DNA of 64,000 nt from Cydia pomonella (Eukaryota > Arthropoda > Insecta > Lepidoptera > Tortricidae). Of this stretch, positions 40,501 to 53,100 are shown one piece after another. Below the pieces are notes generated by a model. It searched no databases. It worked only from the letters and a program-made list of their open reading frames with translations, and was not told where the DNA came from. How positions within the stretch are numbered: the stretch's first letter is position 1; each line of letters begins with the position of its first letter. The DNA lies in assembly GCF_033807575.1 (NCBI RefSeq), contig NC_084711.1:13764001-13828000 (forward strand), in the 5' to 3' direction. The position numbers were made by a program, and so were the translations under genes.

Positions 40501-43500
40501 AAGGCGAAAATCTCCGTGTCCATTTCTTGTAACGTGAGTCACAGAGTTATTTTCTACTTTTCTCCAATTTCCATAATTTGTTGGAGAAAAAGTACTTCGA
40601 CAATTCATTCGCAGTAATGTACTCTGTGATATTATTATCAAGTTTTCAAGGTAGAAAGCTCTTGATCTCAAATATACGACAAGATTGTTAGGAATAGTGA
40701 CTACAAAGTAACGTGAGTCACCGTGGATTTACCCTAAGGTATAGTGGATTAATTACTTGTTAAAAAGTGCCCATTTCAATAATCTGACGATTTCAGCGAT
40801 CCGTAAGCGAATGGCAGGGTCAAAAAGTTACCTTGACTTATTCAAGCGAGGTCGAATGTTTCATATATTTTGAAGGGAATAATGTTAGAAAAACGAAATA
40901 AAAAATCTGCCGATTTGCACTAGCCGAAGTAGCAAAAATCGTAAATGAAGTTTTAGTAAGTGTAATAATGATTTCTTGTAAGATATATTGAGGCTGAATC
41001 TAATATCGACGACCGAATGGATCTAGTTGAAGTGCAGTACAACGATATTTCCTCGGAAGACGATGGCTATTTAAAACAAATAGAAAATTGTACCCTGTAG
41101 GCCATAGCTGAAAATCCAGCCAGTTATTTTTAAGATTAGATTGGAATGATTAGATTATTATATTGGTAATTATCTTAAAAAATAAAAATTCAAACCGTCG
41201 GAATAAGGATACTGCTCCACTTTATTGTTAGATTTAGGTTTTACACAACTGGGTCATCAATCTTAATCTGACACGCGCATTGAACTATTACTACGTATAG
41301 AACCGGTACAGAGAACCAGTATTTAGCGCTATGTTTTGTTGTTGTTTTGACAACAAACTATAGAAGCTGAAATCTCACGACCTATACGCGTAGGCGCCGT
41401 AAATTTCATGGTGGTCGCGAGGTACAGGTTGCGATTGCGACAATTTCATTGTTTGGTATGGCTTCTCTATAGTAATAATAACTAAATGGCCACTCTCGAG
41501 TATTTCAAGATGCTGTTATTATGCAGCTTTAAAAATTCACTACAAGCTTGCGTCACTTCCGAATCGTCAGTCTTTTGTAGGGCCCACTTAACATCCTCTA
41601 TGAATATCTGACGCGCTCGAGTTTTTTTTTCCTAATTTTCTACTCTTCCATATGACCACCCCGATCATGTAAACCAGCAGATTAACATACTCATACCCTT
41701 GTTATCAGAGACATGTTACGCGACTAAAACTACCAATATCTGACGCGCTCGAGTAACTCCTGATATTTTTATTTATAAAAATCTGTAGACGCTACCCTGA
41801 TTGTTATGACTGACATTAATGATCTACTATAATGTTATAATAATGTTTGCTGACGGTAGTGACGACACAACTTTGATAATCAATTGCAATAACAAAACTG
41901 ATTTTGAACGTGACATAAATAATCCATTATAGGACATTATTACCTGGTGCAAGTGAAATGAAGCAAATAAATATTTGTAAAACTAAATGTATGCAATTTT
42001 CCTCATATAACGCATTTACTCGTATATACGATTAATCATTAATAATGCAGAAGTCGAGAAAGTTGGCACCTTGAAATTTTTAGGAATAACCGTAGACAAC
42101 CACTTGAATTGGAAGGAGCATATTGAGCAAGTTTGTAAAAACCTTGATAGATTCGTTTTTGTACTAAAAAGAGGTCATCTATAAATTACGTCACACGAAT
42201 TTCAAGATTTTTTGACCGTTCGTCAACACATATTGACAATACATATTGTATTCTGTAGTTATCGATAGAAGTCCCTATGACAGCTCAAAAATGCTACGAG
42301 AATTCCGGGCTCTGTGTATCAGGTATGTTATAATGAATCAACCACTATCAAGTCTATCTAACTCGAATTTAAAAACAAACAGAATTCTTGAAATGTATCG
42401 ATTTTTCTTAGTGACCCAGGAGAACAATTTAGACTCCCATACAAAAAGAGCATGTCATGTCCCAATCGCGTATCGGGTTCGGTTCAGTGTAAAGAATATA
42501 GTCTACCATGTATCATATTAGCACTTATTTAAAAGTTATTTACATCTAATTTACCAGTTCAATGCTAAAAGTCCGCTAACATAAATGTATTTATTTAAAA
42601 AAATATTTGTTTGTGTCCCAAAACAATGGCTAACTTTTAAGTTTTCTGACTTACCAAACAATACAATTGCAACGAAAGCAAGGGTACAACGCGGTATCGC
42701 TAACTCAATAGGCAGCCGATCTAAGTATCACGTGACAGTGGCCAGCACTGCGGTTACGTTCTTATCGCCGACCATTTCGTCCGGGATACGAAAAGAGGTA
42801 GAATGTTTTAATTGTCGGTCCACTACCGTTGATATTTCGAACGTAATTTAGTCGTTTATATTCGTTTGAAGCTGAAATAGATCTACCCTGGGTCTAATAT
42901 GTTATAGAAACTTAGTTTATTGAAATATTTTTGTGGATAGTACAAAATATTTTTTTTTTCATCAAATGTCTTCTGGGTCACCGTTCTCCGGAATCACATT
43001 TCTGGTGACCCAAGAGACATTTACGGTGACTCAGGAGACGTTTTTGTATACATTTTGATTATTTTTCTCCTTTGTATTGCAATTATTTATTTTGTAATAT
43101 AAAATTATATGTAAGTTTTGATTTATTACTTTGCTGATGAGTGATGAGTGGAAGTGAATGGAAATTTAATTTCTTGTTTTCTGTCTTGATATTTTGCGAT
43201 AATAATTTGGTATGCTGCAGTGCACTCCCAACGTTAATAAGTGCTTATCATATTATATTAGAATTTTAGTACAGGCCCCAAATAACTGAAAATGTCTCTT
43301 GGCAAACTAAATTTGTCTCTGAGAAAACTACGATGTACCTAAAAGTTTTACGTACATTTTGTATTTTTCTGAAGGAGAGGAATAAATAAATTGGATTTTT
43401 ATTATTTTTTATGAATGTTTGATTGCATTAACATATCACTAAGATAGATAGAACATGCTTGAATGCGTTTTTTAAGTAATATACAAACTTTCTGGCGATT

Positions 43501-46500
43501 TTTGTCATTAGAGTGACCTAGGAGAAGTACTGTTATTTAAAATCAAACAGGATCTCCCCATTCTTGAGTTACCAGAAGAAAAGCGTTTGTGTTCTTTTAT
43601 ATAGTAGACAATAATTTCTTTCGATTAAATTAAGTATTAGATATATCGTGGGTAGGGGACAATTTTTGAGTCATCGCAACATTTGTCAAAAAACAGCAAA
43701 TTTTGTCAAAATAATAATATTTATGCGCGGCTCGTATTCGCATACAAAAATTTAATTATAGTTCTACGTCAAATATCCTAAAACAAATAAGAATTCAAGT
43801 TTTTCTTTTAATCTTTTTCAATAACATAAACAAGTTGATCGGCCCAGGTACTAGTGTAGTGTAGATAATAAATAAAATAAAAATCATTTATTGCAGTTCA
43901 ATGACCCATAGGATGTTACTAACAATTTTGACTTAATAACTAAGTTAGTAGGCGCAGAAAATATACCTACAAGAAGCCTCATCCTGTTTGGCCCTGCCGA
44001 TGGCCACTTCGACCCAGTAATAATGGGCTTCTTAACACACTTTTATTGTAAATAAGTAAAACGAACTAACTACTTACATACTGGAATCTATAATCTTGCA
44101 AACCTATAATTTTAAGTCGTATCGATATTAAACTTTGCTAGTTAGTGTGTGTAGTCTAGATAGGATGGACAGTAAAACACTGGTAGCTAATTACAGTAAA
44201 ATTATCGTTAAAATGTTAAGCTTTATTAATTTAATCATACATAACCAATAATTGGCAATTACTGCCAATATATTTTCTTAAGCTTAAGCAGAGTATGCCA
44301 TATGCTATTTCCTGCTTATATTTAGAATTATGATCATGACAATTGTATTGAACAGTTTGCATACGTTAGCTTTGTAATCGTGCGGCTCGTTGTAACATTG
44401 CCCTAAATCTGTGTGTAGTTGTTATAATTGTATTACTTATATGAGATTTTTTTTCTAACATAAACGGGTACGGCACAATCACGCAATGTTGCTAACATAA
44501 CGCTCGCATCGATCCATGATTCGCTGTAAAATATTATTAATATTATTATATTGGGACCGTGCGAAGTGCGTGGTGGGGGTAAGTAAAGCGATCCCAGCGC
44601 ATAAGGTGGTAAAAATTTGAACTAACTGCGGATAGCGTCTTTAACATTTCGTACAATTATATGGCTCGAAATGAAACTTTGATTTACGATTGCTCCTGAA
44701 ATATTCATTTAAATTGTATGGTGTAAGGGACCATTGTAAGCTGTATGAAATGCTTAATATAACTAACGTATTTATTTTGATAATTGTTAATAATGTATCC
44801 ATGTAAAAAGCTTTGCAAATGCCACATATTACGTGATCTTTTTCTAGAAGTTACGAATATGTGTAGTAAGTTATCCTTAAAAGATAGACATTTAACATCG
44901 CGGACTTTTTTGTAGACCTATGAATGAGAAACAACCCCACCATACATTGTGTTGTTATAGCTCAAACGGATTAAGAAGCGTTTTCGATGAAAGCTCCTAG
45001 CCAGCGTGATTTTGTCCGACAACATCGTTATATTTCAAACAATTTACACAAAACCTTAACAAGTTATATACTTAAGCCTTCCTCAAGAATCACTCTATTG
45101 ATAGATGAAAGTCGTATGAAAATCCGTACAGTAGTTTTTAGTTTTGGAGTCGTTTTATAAGATGTAGTGAATTGACGTTTCCCCTAGACTTGCGGACACT
45201 AGGTTGCGTGACAGTCGTGCACGCTCCCAATACGTACCTACTTGAATACACATCTACCTGCTGGCGTCCGTATCCGTAGGTTGCCAACTTGCTAACTTTC
45301 CATTCGTCGGATGCTAGGTGGGTAAGCTAAAAATAGACGCGACACAATAAGCAATGCGCCGTTTAATCATTGGTTGATTTGTAAATTGTTTGAGAGGTAT
45401 TTTATATTTTTTACTCTACCATTTTTCTGCTTCAATTCTTAATAATCGGTACATGCGGGAATCAAGTTTCGATTTAATTGGTAGATTCCTATATCTAATG
45501 ATTGTTATCTGGTTGTTTGGAAATGGAACAAACATTACGTCAGATAACCTTGTCAGCAATTGGTGAAACTCGTTAGCATGACATAGTCATAGCTACGTTC
45601 TTAATAAAATTGGTTGTGCATGAATCACGTGATTCTCTATACTCATTAATGTGACGATTCTAGTCAAAAGACCCTTATTAATTGAAAAAAAAAAAACCTT
45701 AGCTTTACTGCCACTACGCTAAGTACGCTAATCATCATCAGCATCATCTTGGACAAGAGCTGATACTATTCAGACTGCCGGATCGTTTTTTATATACAGC
45801 TCAGAACCACCACAAGTAAACTCGCTTTTACATAAAATAAAACCGCATCGAAATCGGTCCATCCGTTAGAGAGCTATGATGTCACAGAAAGACATTGGCG
45901 TCAAACGTATAACACTCCTTTCCGTAGGGGGTTAAAAATGTACACTACAGTTGGTCTGCATTTAAATAAAGTTAGATATGAATGTGTATCATGTAGGCTA
46001 GAAATAACTAGTTTGCTTTGAAAGGACATCTCTACATTGAACCGCAAACTGCTACTAGCAACTCATGTCCAAGATTGAATATAAAATATTCAGCATTGCC
46101 TTGCCTGCTCGGCGTAGGTACCTACACAAGTTTATCGCGCGCGATGCTTGATTCTATACCTACCTATATATCAGTTGTAAGTACACATACCTATGTTTAT
46201 ATGTTCAGCGCGGCAACGCCGACGCCTACCTACGTAACACGTCCAGTAAGCAGTTTGTTGTGGGGCACGAGCACCGATATCACGTTCTTGTTCGCCGCAG
46301 GTCGGTGGCATGCCGCCCGCAACCTTTGTCGGAAGAATCAGTCAATTTATTTCCGTATCTAAAACCAATATAAAGAGTCATATTGTCATATTAAACTTTA
46401 CATTGATTCCAATCTCAAAGAAAAAAAAAACATAAATTTGGTTTGCACATACACTTTACCCACTGACCCTTCTCTAATTTGCGCAAAATTCACATTGGTC

Positions 46501-49500
46501 AACAGCTAGCACCGATCGCAATCGCGGGATTCGCGGGCTATTGACCTTCCGCCTCGCCGCTTAGTTTTCTACGAGCAAAACGTTGTTTCGCGTTAAATAG
46601 CTTGCGAAATCCTTAGCGCTCTACGGTTGTGCTTATTTTCGTGATCAATGTTCAGACAAATATTATTTTTTAGTAGGGTAACAATTCTTTTGGCCTTGTA
46701 TCCTTGTAAAATGGCGCCTCGCCCGTCGTTATTATTATTACCGGAGCAAACTTCGTGACGGTCCGCACCCCCTCGCCTCACCCCGCGGATGCGTATCCGT
46801 CCGTTCCGTTGGATTGTCGCGACTGGAGTTTACGACGACTTGTCAAACTAGTTAGGTTATTCCGATTAATAAAGTGAAAATATGTATAAAAAACCATTAA
46901 TATGGTTGTATTTTATAACATTTAATTAGTGAGTATAAATGTTAGTGTGCAGTTAGTTAAAATTTTGTGTACGTGAGTGAAATTAAGTTAACTGGGCGAC
47001 TCATATGTAAAGACGCCATCTTTCTTTACAGATGTCAGCTGGGGCACAAATTCAAATGGCACCACAAACTACTGTCAACACGGGGCAGCCACTACACAAT
47101 CAGGACTCCAATATGAGCACAGGTAAATTGTGATTTAGTGCTTCGTGTGCAGTGAAAAGTGGTGACGCGACAGTGCCCCCAGTGTTTACGATATGCCGGC
47201 CTGTTCATCAGTGTGTAACCTTTAATCCCGAACTTATGAGGCATGAAATAAATAAATGTGGAAAAGTGCAATCGAACGAAGGACCGTGACGTCACATTGC
47301 TGTGTATTATGCCGGACAGAAAGCGAGAAAGTGTTGTATTTTCTTCCGAGATCCAAGACTGCCGTGTGCCAAAATGCATGACTATAAAAGTGGAGCTATC
47401 ATTAACCACGTCGGCCTACTGAGCTCCTTGTCAAAAAGTGAGTTCTGCCACCTAACCACTTTCTGTTCACTGTTTATGGAGTTACTTTATTCAAGTAATG
47501 TTTGCATGTGCAAAATTGAGAATGTACCACAATGTTTATATCCAATTAATAGAGACAAAAGTATTCACACTGAAACAGGTTTCTTTCAATCTGTCATGTC
47601 TATTTACTTCAAGTACATACATACTTTGATAACTGTTGAATGTCTCAAACTCCAAAGGGATCGCAATATTTTTTAGTTTTACTAAAATTGTCAAAACCAT
47701 ACCAGGGACAATTTGTTATTGAAACCTGTCTAAAACAAGTCATAAATTTCAACAATATTTTTTATGATTTGGATACTGTTACCTAAAGTATATCCCACTT
47801 GAGTTGAAATGTAAATATAACCATAGCTTGAATGTGGATACTCTACTTTTCAGGGTCATCATATAGTGATAAGGAAATTGATGCACTAACTCCTGAGAAA
47901 ACGGCAGCTATGCGAGGCTCTGCTGTAGGTCCAGGCATAGCGCTGGTCCCGCCAAGTGGAGCCACGCCAACAATAGCTGTACCTGAGAGGAAAAGGAAAC
48001 GGAAAGGTCTGTATCACTGATTTATCATGCATGTATCTCAGTTTGCTTCAAATTAGAAAATGATGGGACATTACCAATATAGTTGTTGAGTTTTAAATAA
48101 AAATTTGGTTCATTTTACCACTTACTCAGTAGTTATTACTTTTTTCATTCCAAATTGGCACTGCGAAATGTTTTATTCCTTAAAGTACTATTGGAAACAA
48201 CTAACAAACACAAATAAATTGTTTTTTTAATAGCATGGATGTTAATTGTAATCCTTGTTGATTAAAATGTTATTTTAGTACAATATTTTAGCAAAAAGTA
48301 AAAACATTCAATCAAATATTTTGCAAAGCAATCTTAATCATATGTATTATACATATACACAGATAAACAGGGTCATATTTATATATTACTCTTGAGCCAT
48401 TTTTATACTACTAATAAATTACTCATGAAAAGGAGGCCACTTGATAATTACATCTAGTGATGTCATAATCATAAGATGATTTTTCCTTAGCTTTAGTTTA
48501 TGTTTAAGCAAATTGTTTAAATGTGTTTCAAAGATTAACTCGATTATTACACCCTAAAGACCCTTAGGGATATGGATTTAAGAATTTAAAGATATCTGTA
48601 AATCATTTCAGGGGATGAAGGTGTTGGTGGGGGAGGAGGAGTGGGAGCGAAGCAGAGGCACAACTCCTCGGACAAGAGCATCCGGGATCACCTCTCCAAG
48701 CACCCCTCCTCCAGTCCTGTGCGGCTTACTGGCGCTAAATCCCCTTCGCCTCAGGGCGGCAACTATCCTATGGTGAGTTTCCTGTCATATTGTATTGTAT
48801 ACGGGCGATTTTCCGCAACTCGAAGACTGGCACCTATTTTGCGTGATTCTGTCATATTATTTTAGAGTATTCATATTTGTAATTTAGTATTGGGCGATAT
48901 ATTAACCTAGGTGGTCCCACAAGTAAACTCTTTATGGGTACTAAACAGTAAAGTTAAATTATGTAAATAAAAATATAAAACATAAGTAAATAAAAAGAAA
49001 ACTTGTGTTCATCATAAAAATATAATCATTACTTTAATAAAAAGCAACAATCAAGACTTAAGGCTTTTAACCGGGAAACATTTTTAATGAGACAAGAATG
49101 AACACAGCTTTCATAATAGAATTGCTTCATGAAATACGCGCATATGTGGCAAATTATGCCTTAACCCCTATATTAATATAAGCTTAACTATAATAGCAGG
49201 CTCTAGTGGTCCTGACTGTTATATCAAAAGTTGTGTCTCTCTGACAGTACCCACCGTCACCCTCTTCATTGCTGCCTTCGGGAGCGGACTTTTTACGTTC
49301 CACCTCTCAGCAGCGGCCTCACACATCTGTTAAACAGGTTAATACTAAATACATTACAAACAATACTTTTCTTGAAATGACTTAACTATACCTATCCATC
49401 AGTGGCGCGGCGTCAAACGTATCTTTCGGTAACCCACGTGTTAGGATTTGTTGCTTATGTATTTAATTAGGCTGTATGTTATTTTTTGGACGCCTCGCCA

Positions 49501-50096
49501 CTACGTCTACTATCCATAATCAATTTCCTACCTAGTTTGTCTTAGATCCTTGAAACCCTTGAATGTGATTCTTATTTGTCTTAGGTTCAAACTGAACTGA
49601 CATGCCAGAGGATACAAGAGTTAGAAACTCAAGCGTCGTCTGACTTAGAGCTAAGGAATAATAGAATAGAAGAATTAACAAGGAATAATGAAGAACTGAA
49701 GCATCAAGTTCAAGCACAGAGCAAAGTAAGTGAAATTTAAGGCATTAAATGTTTTATATGTATGGTGGCTCTGCCTCAGAAATAGTTTGTTTTGCTAGAA
49801 TTCATAGTGGAGTCTCTTTTTTAAGACAACTGTATTAAAGACTGACAATGATTACTGAGGCCTACTACTTTAGTTAACTATATTATTATTTATGTGAGTT
49901 GTAAGTTCTTTTAACACATTCACTGCCGGGAACCCACCTGGTGGGCGCTCGTGAACTTTGTTCAGATGCCGGACAACCCGCTGGGCGGGTTGTTTTGTAC
50001 GCAGCTATAGACCACCGGTTTCTGGGGTAGTGCGCCGTTTTTAGTCTGGCAGTGAATGTGTTAATTTTTTGTTATATATAACAAAAAAAAAAAAAT

Positions 50097-50128
<32 letters not shown>

Positions 50129-53100
50129 ACAAATATAATATATAAAGAAATATATATATATATAAAGAAAGACTTGTACGGTTAAATTTTGTTACAGGTA
50201 ATAGAGCAACATAAGTCACACATTAATAAGTGTATAGATGTTGTGAAGAAACTATTAAATGAGAAAAGTACTATAGAGAAGAAGGAAGCCCGGCAGCGGT
50301 GTATGCAGAACCGGCTAAGGCTCGGCCAGTTCGTCACGCAGCGCGTCGGTGCCACGTTTCAAGAGAATTGGACTGATGGATATGCGTTCCAGGAATTAAC
50401 GAGGTGATTGTTCATTGTGTATTGTTACTCATAAAGGAATTTCTAGGTTTTCCATACCCTAATTTGAGTTTTGATATTTACTGCGTTTTGTATGAGAAGG
50501 GAAAACTAAATCATTTTTGCTATCATTTAGTTCTTAGAGCATTTAATCAACTGAAAACGCTTAGTCCGTAATTTTCTGTACATCACAGTCTCTCGATTTT
50601 TGCGGGGGAGGGGACGTCAAATGTATGTCAGATAAACGTCAGTCCATACAATAAGTATGACGAGAGTATGACCATTGACTGCGGTTTTTGACAGAGGGGT
50701 AAGCTCTTAAAGATGACTTTGGTTGGTTCTTGATGCTCTAATGTTTAGTTATATATTTGCTAGAACCTCATATTTGCTATATTTGCTACACGATTGCCAA
50801 TTTAGAGAAAGAAAACATATGTTCTTACAATTTACAAATATACAGCATGGGCCAATAATATATCACCTTTGTGTGTTTTTGTATGAACTTGTATAGAGTA
50901 AACTATATAGGTTAGTTTGTAGATTGCATAATTTTAGTAATTTTATACAAATATATGATGATTAGGCAATCAAATTCTGTGAATTACAATAGGAAACTCA
51001 GCATATTACAAAAAAGATATGGTAAAAAAGTGATGTTGACAATACATTAAAATAAAAAACCTCTATGAAAAAACCATTACATGAGACCAATTTTTCTCAT
51101 CGCTCGTACAAAATACTTCTAGACTACTTAAAGTAGTGAGGTGGAAGTCACTCACAAACATAAATAAAAGTTATACCGTAAAAACATGGAGGTGATATAT
51201 TATTGGCCGGTACTGTATTTTGGATCGGTTCATCTACCCCTTCATCTTTTTATAGTTCTCATTAAATAAATGTCAACCTCGCTCAATTAACCAAGTCGTC
51301 TCCCACACTCGGCTAATGGAAGAATCTGACGTACAGGCAGAGTGTTAGACCGTTCCAGTTTTGTGACAGGCGGCAGGAGGAGATCACGGCGGAGAAGGAG
51401 GAGATCGACCGGCAAAAGAAGCTGCTGCTGAAGAAGCGGCCCTCCAACAGCGAAGGCGGCGGCGGCCGTGGCAAGCGCACGGCCAGTGCGGCGCCGAGCA
51501 CTCCGCAGCCTCCGCCCCTGCACAACGGCACCGACGCGCCCACCTTCCTCAAGCCCGACCCGCTGCCCAGCATGACCTGGCAGGAGTACTACGAGGCCGA
51601 CGAGATACTCAAGGTACGTTACACTACAAGCGCACGGCCAGTGCGGCGCCGAGCACTCCGCAGCCTCCGCCCCTGCACAACGGCACCGACGCGCCCACCT
51701 TCCTCAAGCCCGACCCGCTGCCCAGCATGACCTGGCAGGAGTACTACGAGGCCGACGAGATACTCAAGGTACGTTACACTACAAGCGCACGGCCAGTGCG
51801 GCGCCGAGCACTCCGCAGCCTCCGCCCCTGCACAACGGCACCGACGCGCCCACCTTCCTCAAGCCCGACCCGCTGCCCAGCATGACCTGGCAGGAGTACT
51901 ACGAGGCCGACGAGATACTCAAGGTACGTTACACTACAAGCGCACGGCCAGTGCGGCGCCGAGCACTCCGCAGCCTCCGCTCCTGCACAACGGCACCGAC
52001 GCGCCCACCTTACTCAAGCCCGACCCGCTGCCCAGCATGACCTGGCAGGAGTACTACGAGGCCGACGAGATACTCAAGGTACGTTACACTACAAGCGCAC
52101 GGCCAGTGCGGCGCCGAGCACTCCGCAGCCTCCGCCCCTGCACAACGGCACCGACGCGCCCACCTTCCTCAAGCCCGACCCGCTGCCCAGCATGACCTGG
52201 CAGGAGTACTACGAGGCCGACGAGATACTCAAGGTACGTTACACTACAAGCGCACGGCCAGTGCGGCGCCGAGCACTCCGCAGCCTCCGCCCCTGCACAA
52301 CGGCACCGACGCGCCCACCTTCCTCAAGCCCGACCCGCTGCCCAGCATGACCTGGCAGGAGTACTACGAGGCCGACGAGATACTCAAGGTACGTTACACT
52401 ACAAGCGCACGGCCAGTGCGGCGCCGAGCACTCCGCAGCCTCCACCCCTGCACAACGGCACCGACGCGCCCACCTTCCTCAAGCCCGACCCGCTGCCCAG
52501 CATGACCTGGCAGGAGTACTACGAGGCCGACGAGATACTCAAGGTACGTTACACTACAAGCGCACGGCCAGTGCGGCGCCGAGCACTCCGCAGCCTCCGC
52601 CCCTGCACAACGGCACCGACGCGCCCACCTTCCTCAAGCCCGACCCGCTGCCCAGCATGACCTGGCAGGAGTACTACGAGGCCGACGAGATACTCAAGGT
52701 ACGTTACACTACAAGCGCACGGCCAGTGCGGCGCCGAGCACTCCGCAGCCTCCGCTCCTGCACAACGGCACCGACGCGCCCACCTTCCTCAAGCCCGACC
52801 CGCTGCCCAGCATGACCTGGCAGGAGTACTACGAGGCCGACGAGATACTCAAGGTACGTTACACTATTCTGGGACAATTTTGGGCCGACAAAGGCGCCTG
52901 AATTTGATTTCATTGGTGAACGCAGCTTTTGTAGTCTATTTGGGGCAGAAGCATGGACCCTACACATCATTCTGATTATACCATGCCTTTGATAAACCCA
53001 AATTGATATTACATTATCTACCTTCTGCTGCACCCGTTAGTGCTGTATGCTGTATCTGTTCACTTGCAACAGTGAAATAGATGACTATTTGGAAATTTAT

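Larger units (their letters stand above)
37981..41755. mobile_element. 3.8-kb TIR element with nested repeat
   Basis: The left end TACTCGAGCGCGTCAGA (37981-37997) returns as an exact inverted copy at 41739-41755. The similarity continues inwards: CGCGTAAC followed by CATG on both sides, some 30 bp in. A second inverted copy of the end lies at 41607-41622. Flanking bases allow a TA duplication. Inside are a truncated ORF (38608), a large interspersed repeat (38690-40022), six copies of a TAACGTGAGTCAC-like motif, and coding-like fragments such as MDLVEVQYNDISSEDDGYLK near 41018. I cannot assign a superfamily. Confidence 0.5.
29235..47031 (+). other. TLK intron 3, 17.8 kb
   Basis: The longest intron. 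Contents beyond the listed repeats: GC-rich patches near 34500-34590 and 35500-36050, an AT-rich background, and many TAGGTACCTA-type palindromes common in moth DNA. I find no conserved coding exon. Stretches at 36100-37900 and 42900-43860 show nothing I recognise. Confidence 0.6.

Noticed and set aside
47092..47676. Open frames of 105 and 124 codons in TLK intron 4
   Set aside because: No conserved motif, and neither fits between the phase-1 borders of exons 4 and 5.
51472..52866. CRISPR-like array
   Set aside because: There are no unique spacers. The whole 155-bp unit repeats without interruption and derives from a eukaryotic exon.
51287..53033. Minus-strand open frames across the 155-bp array
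   Set aside because: They are antisense shadows of repeated GC-rich TLK exon sequence, each ending in the same place in the unit.
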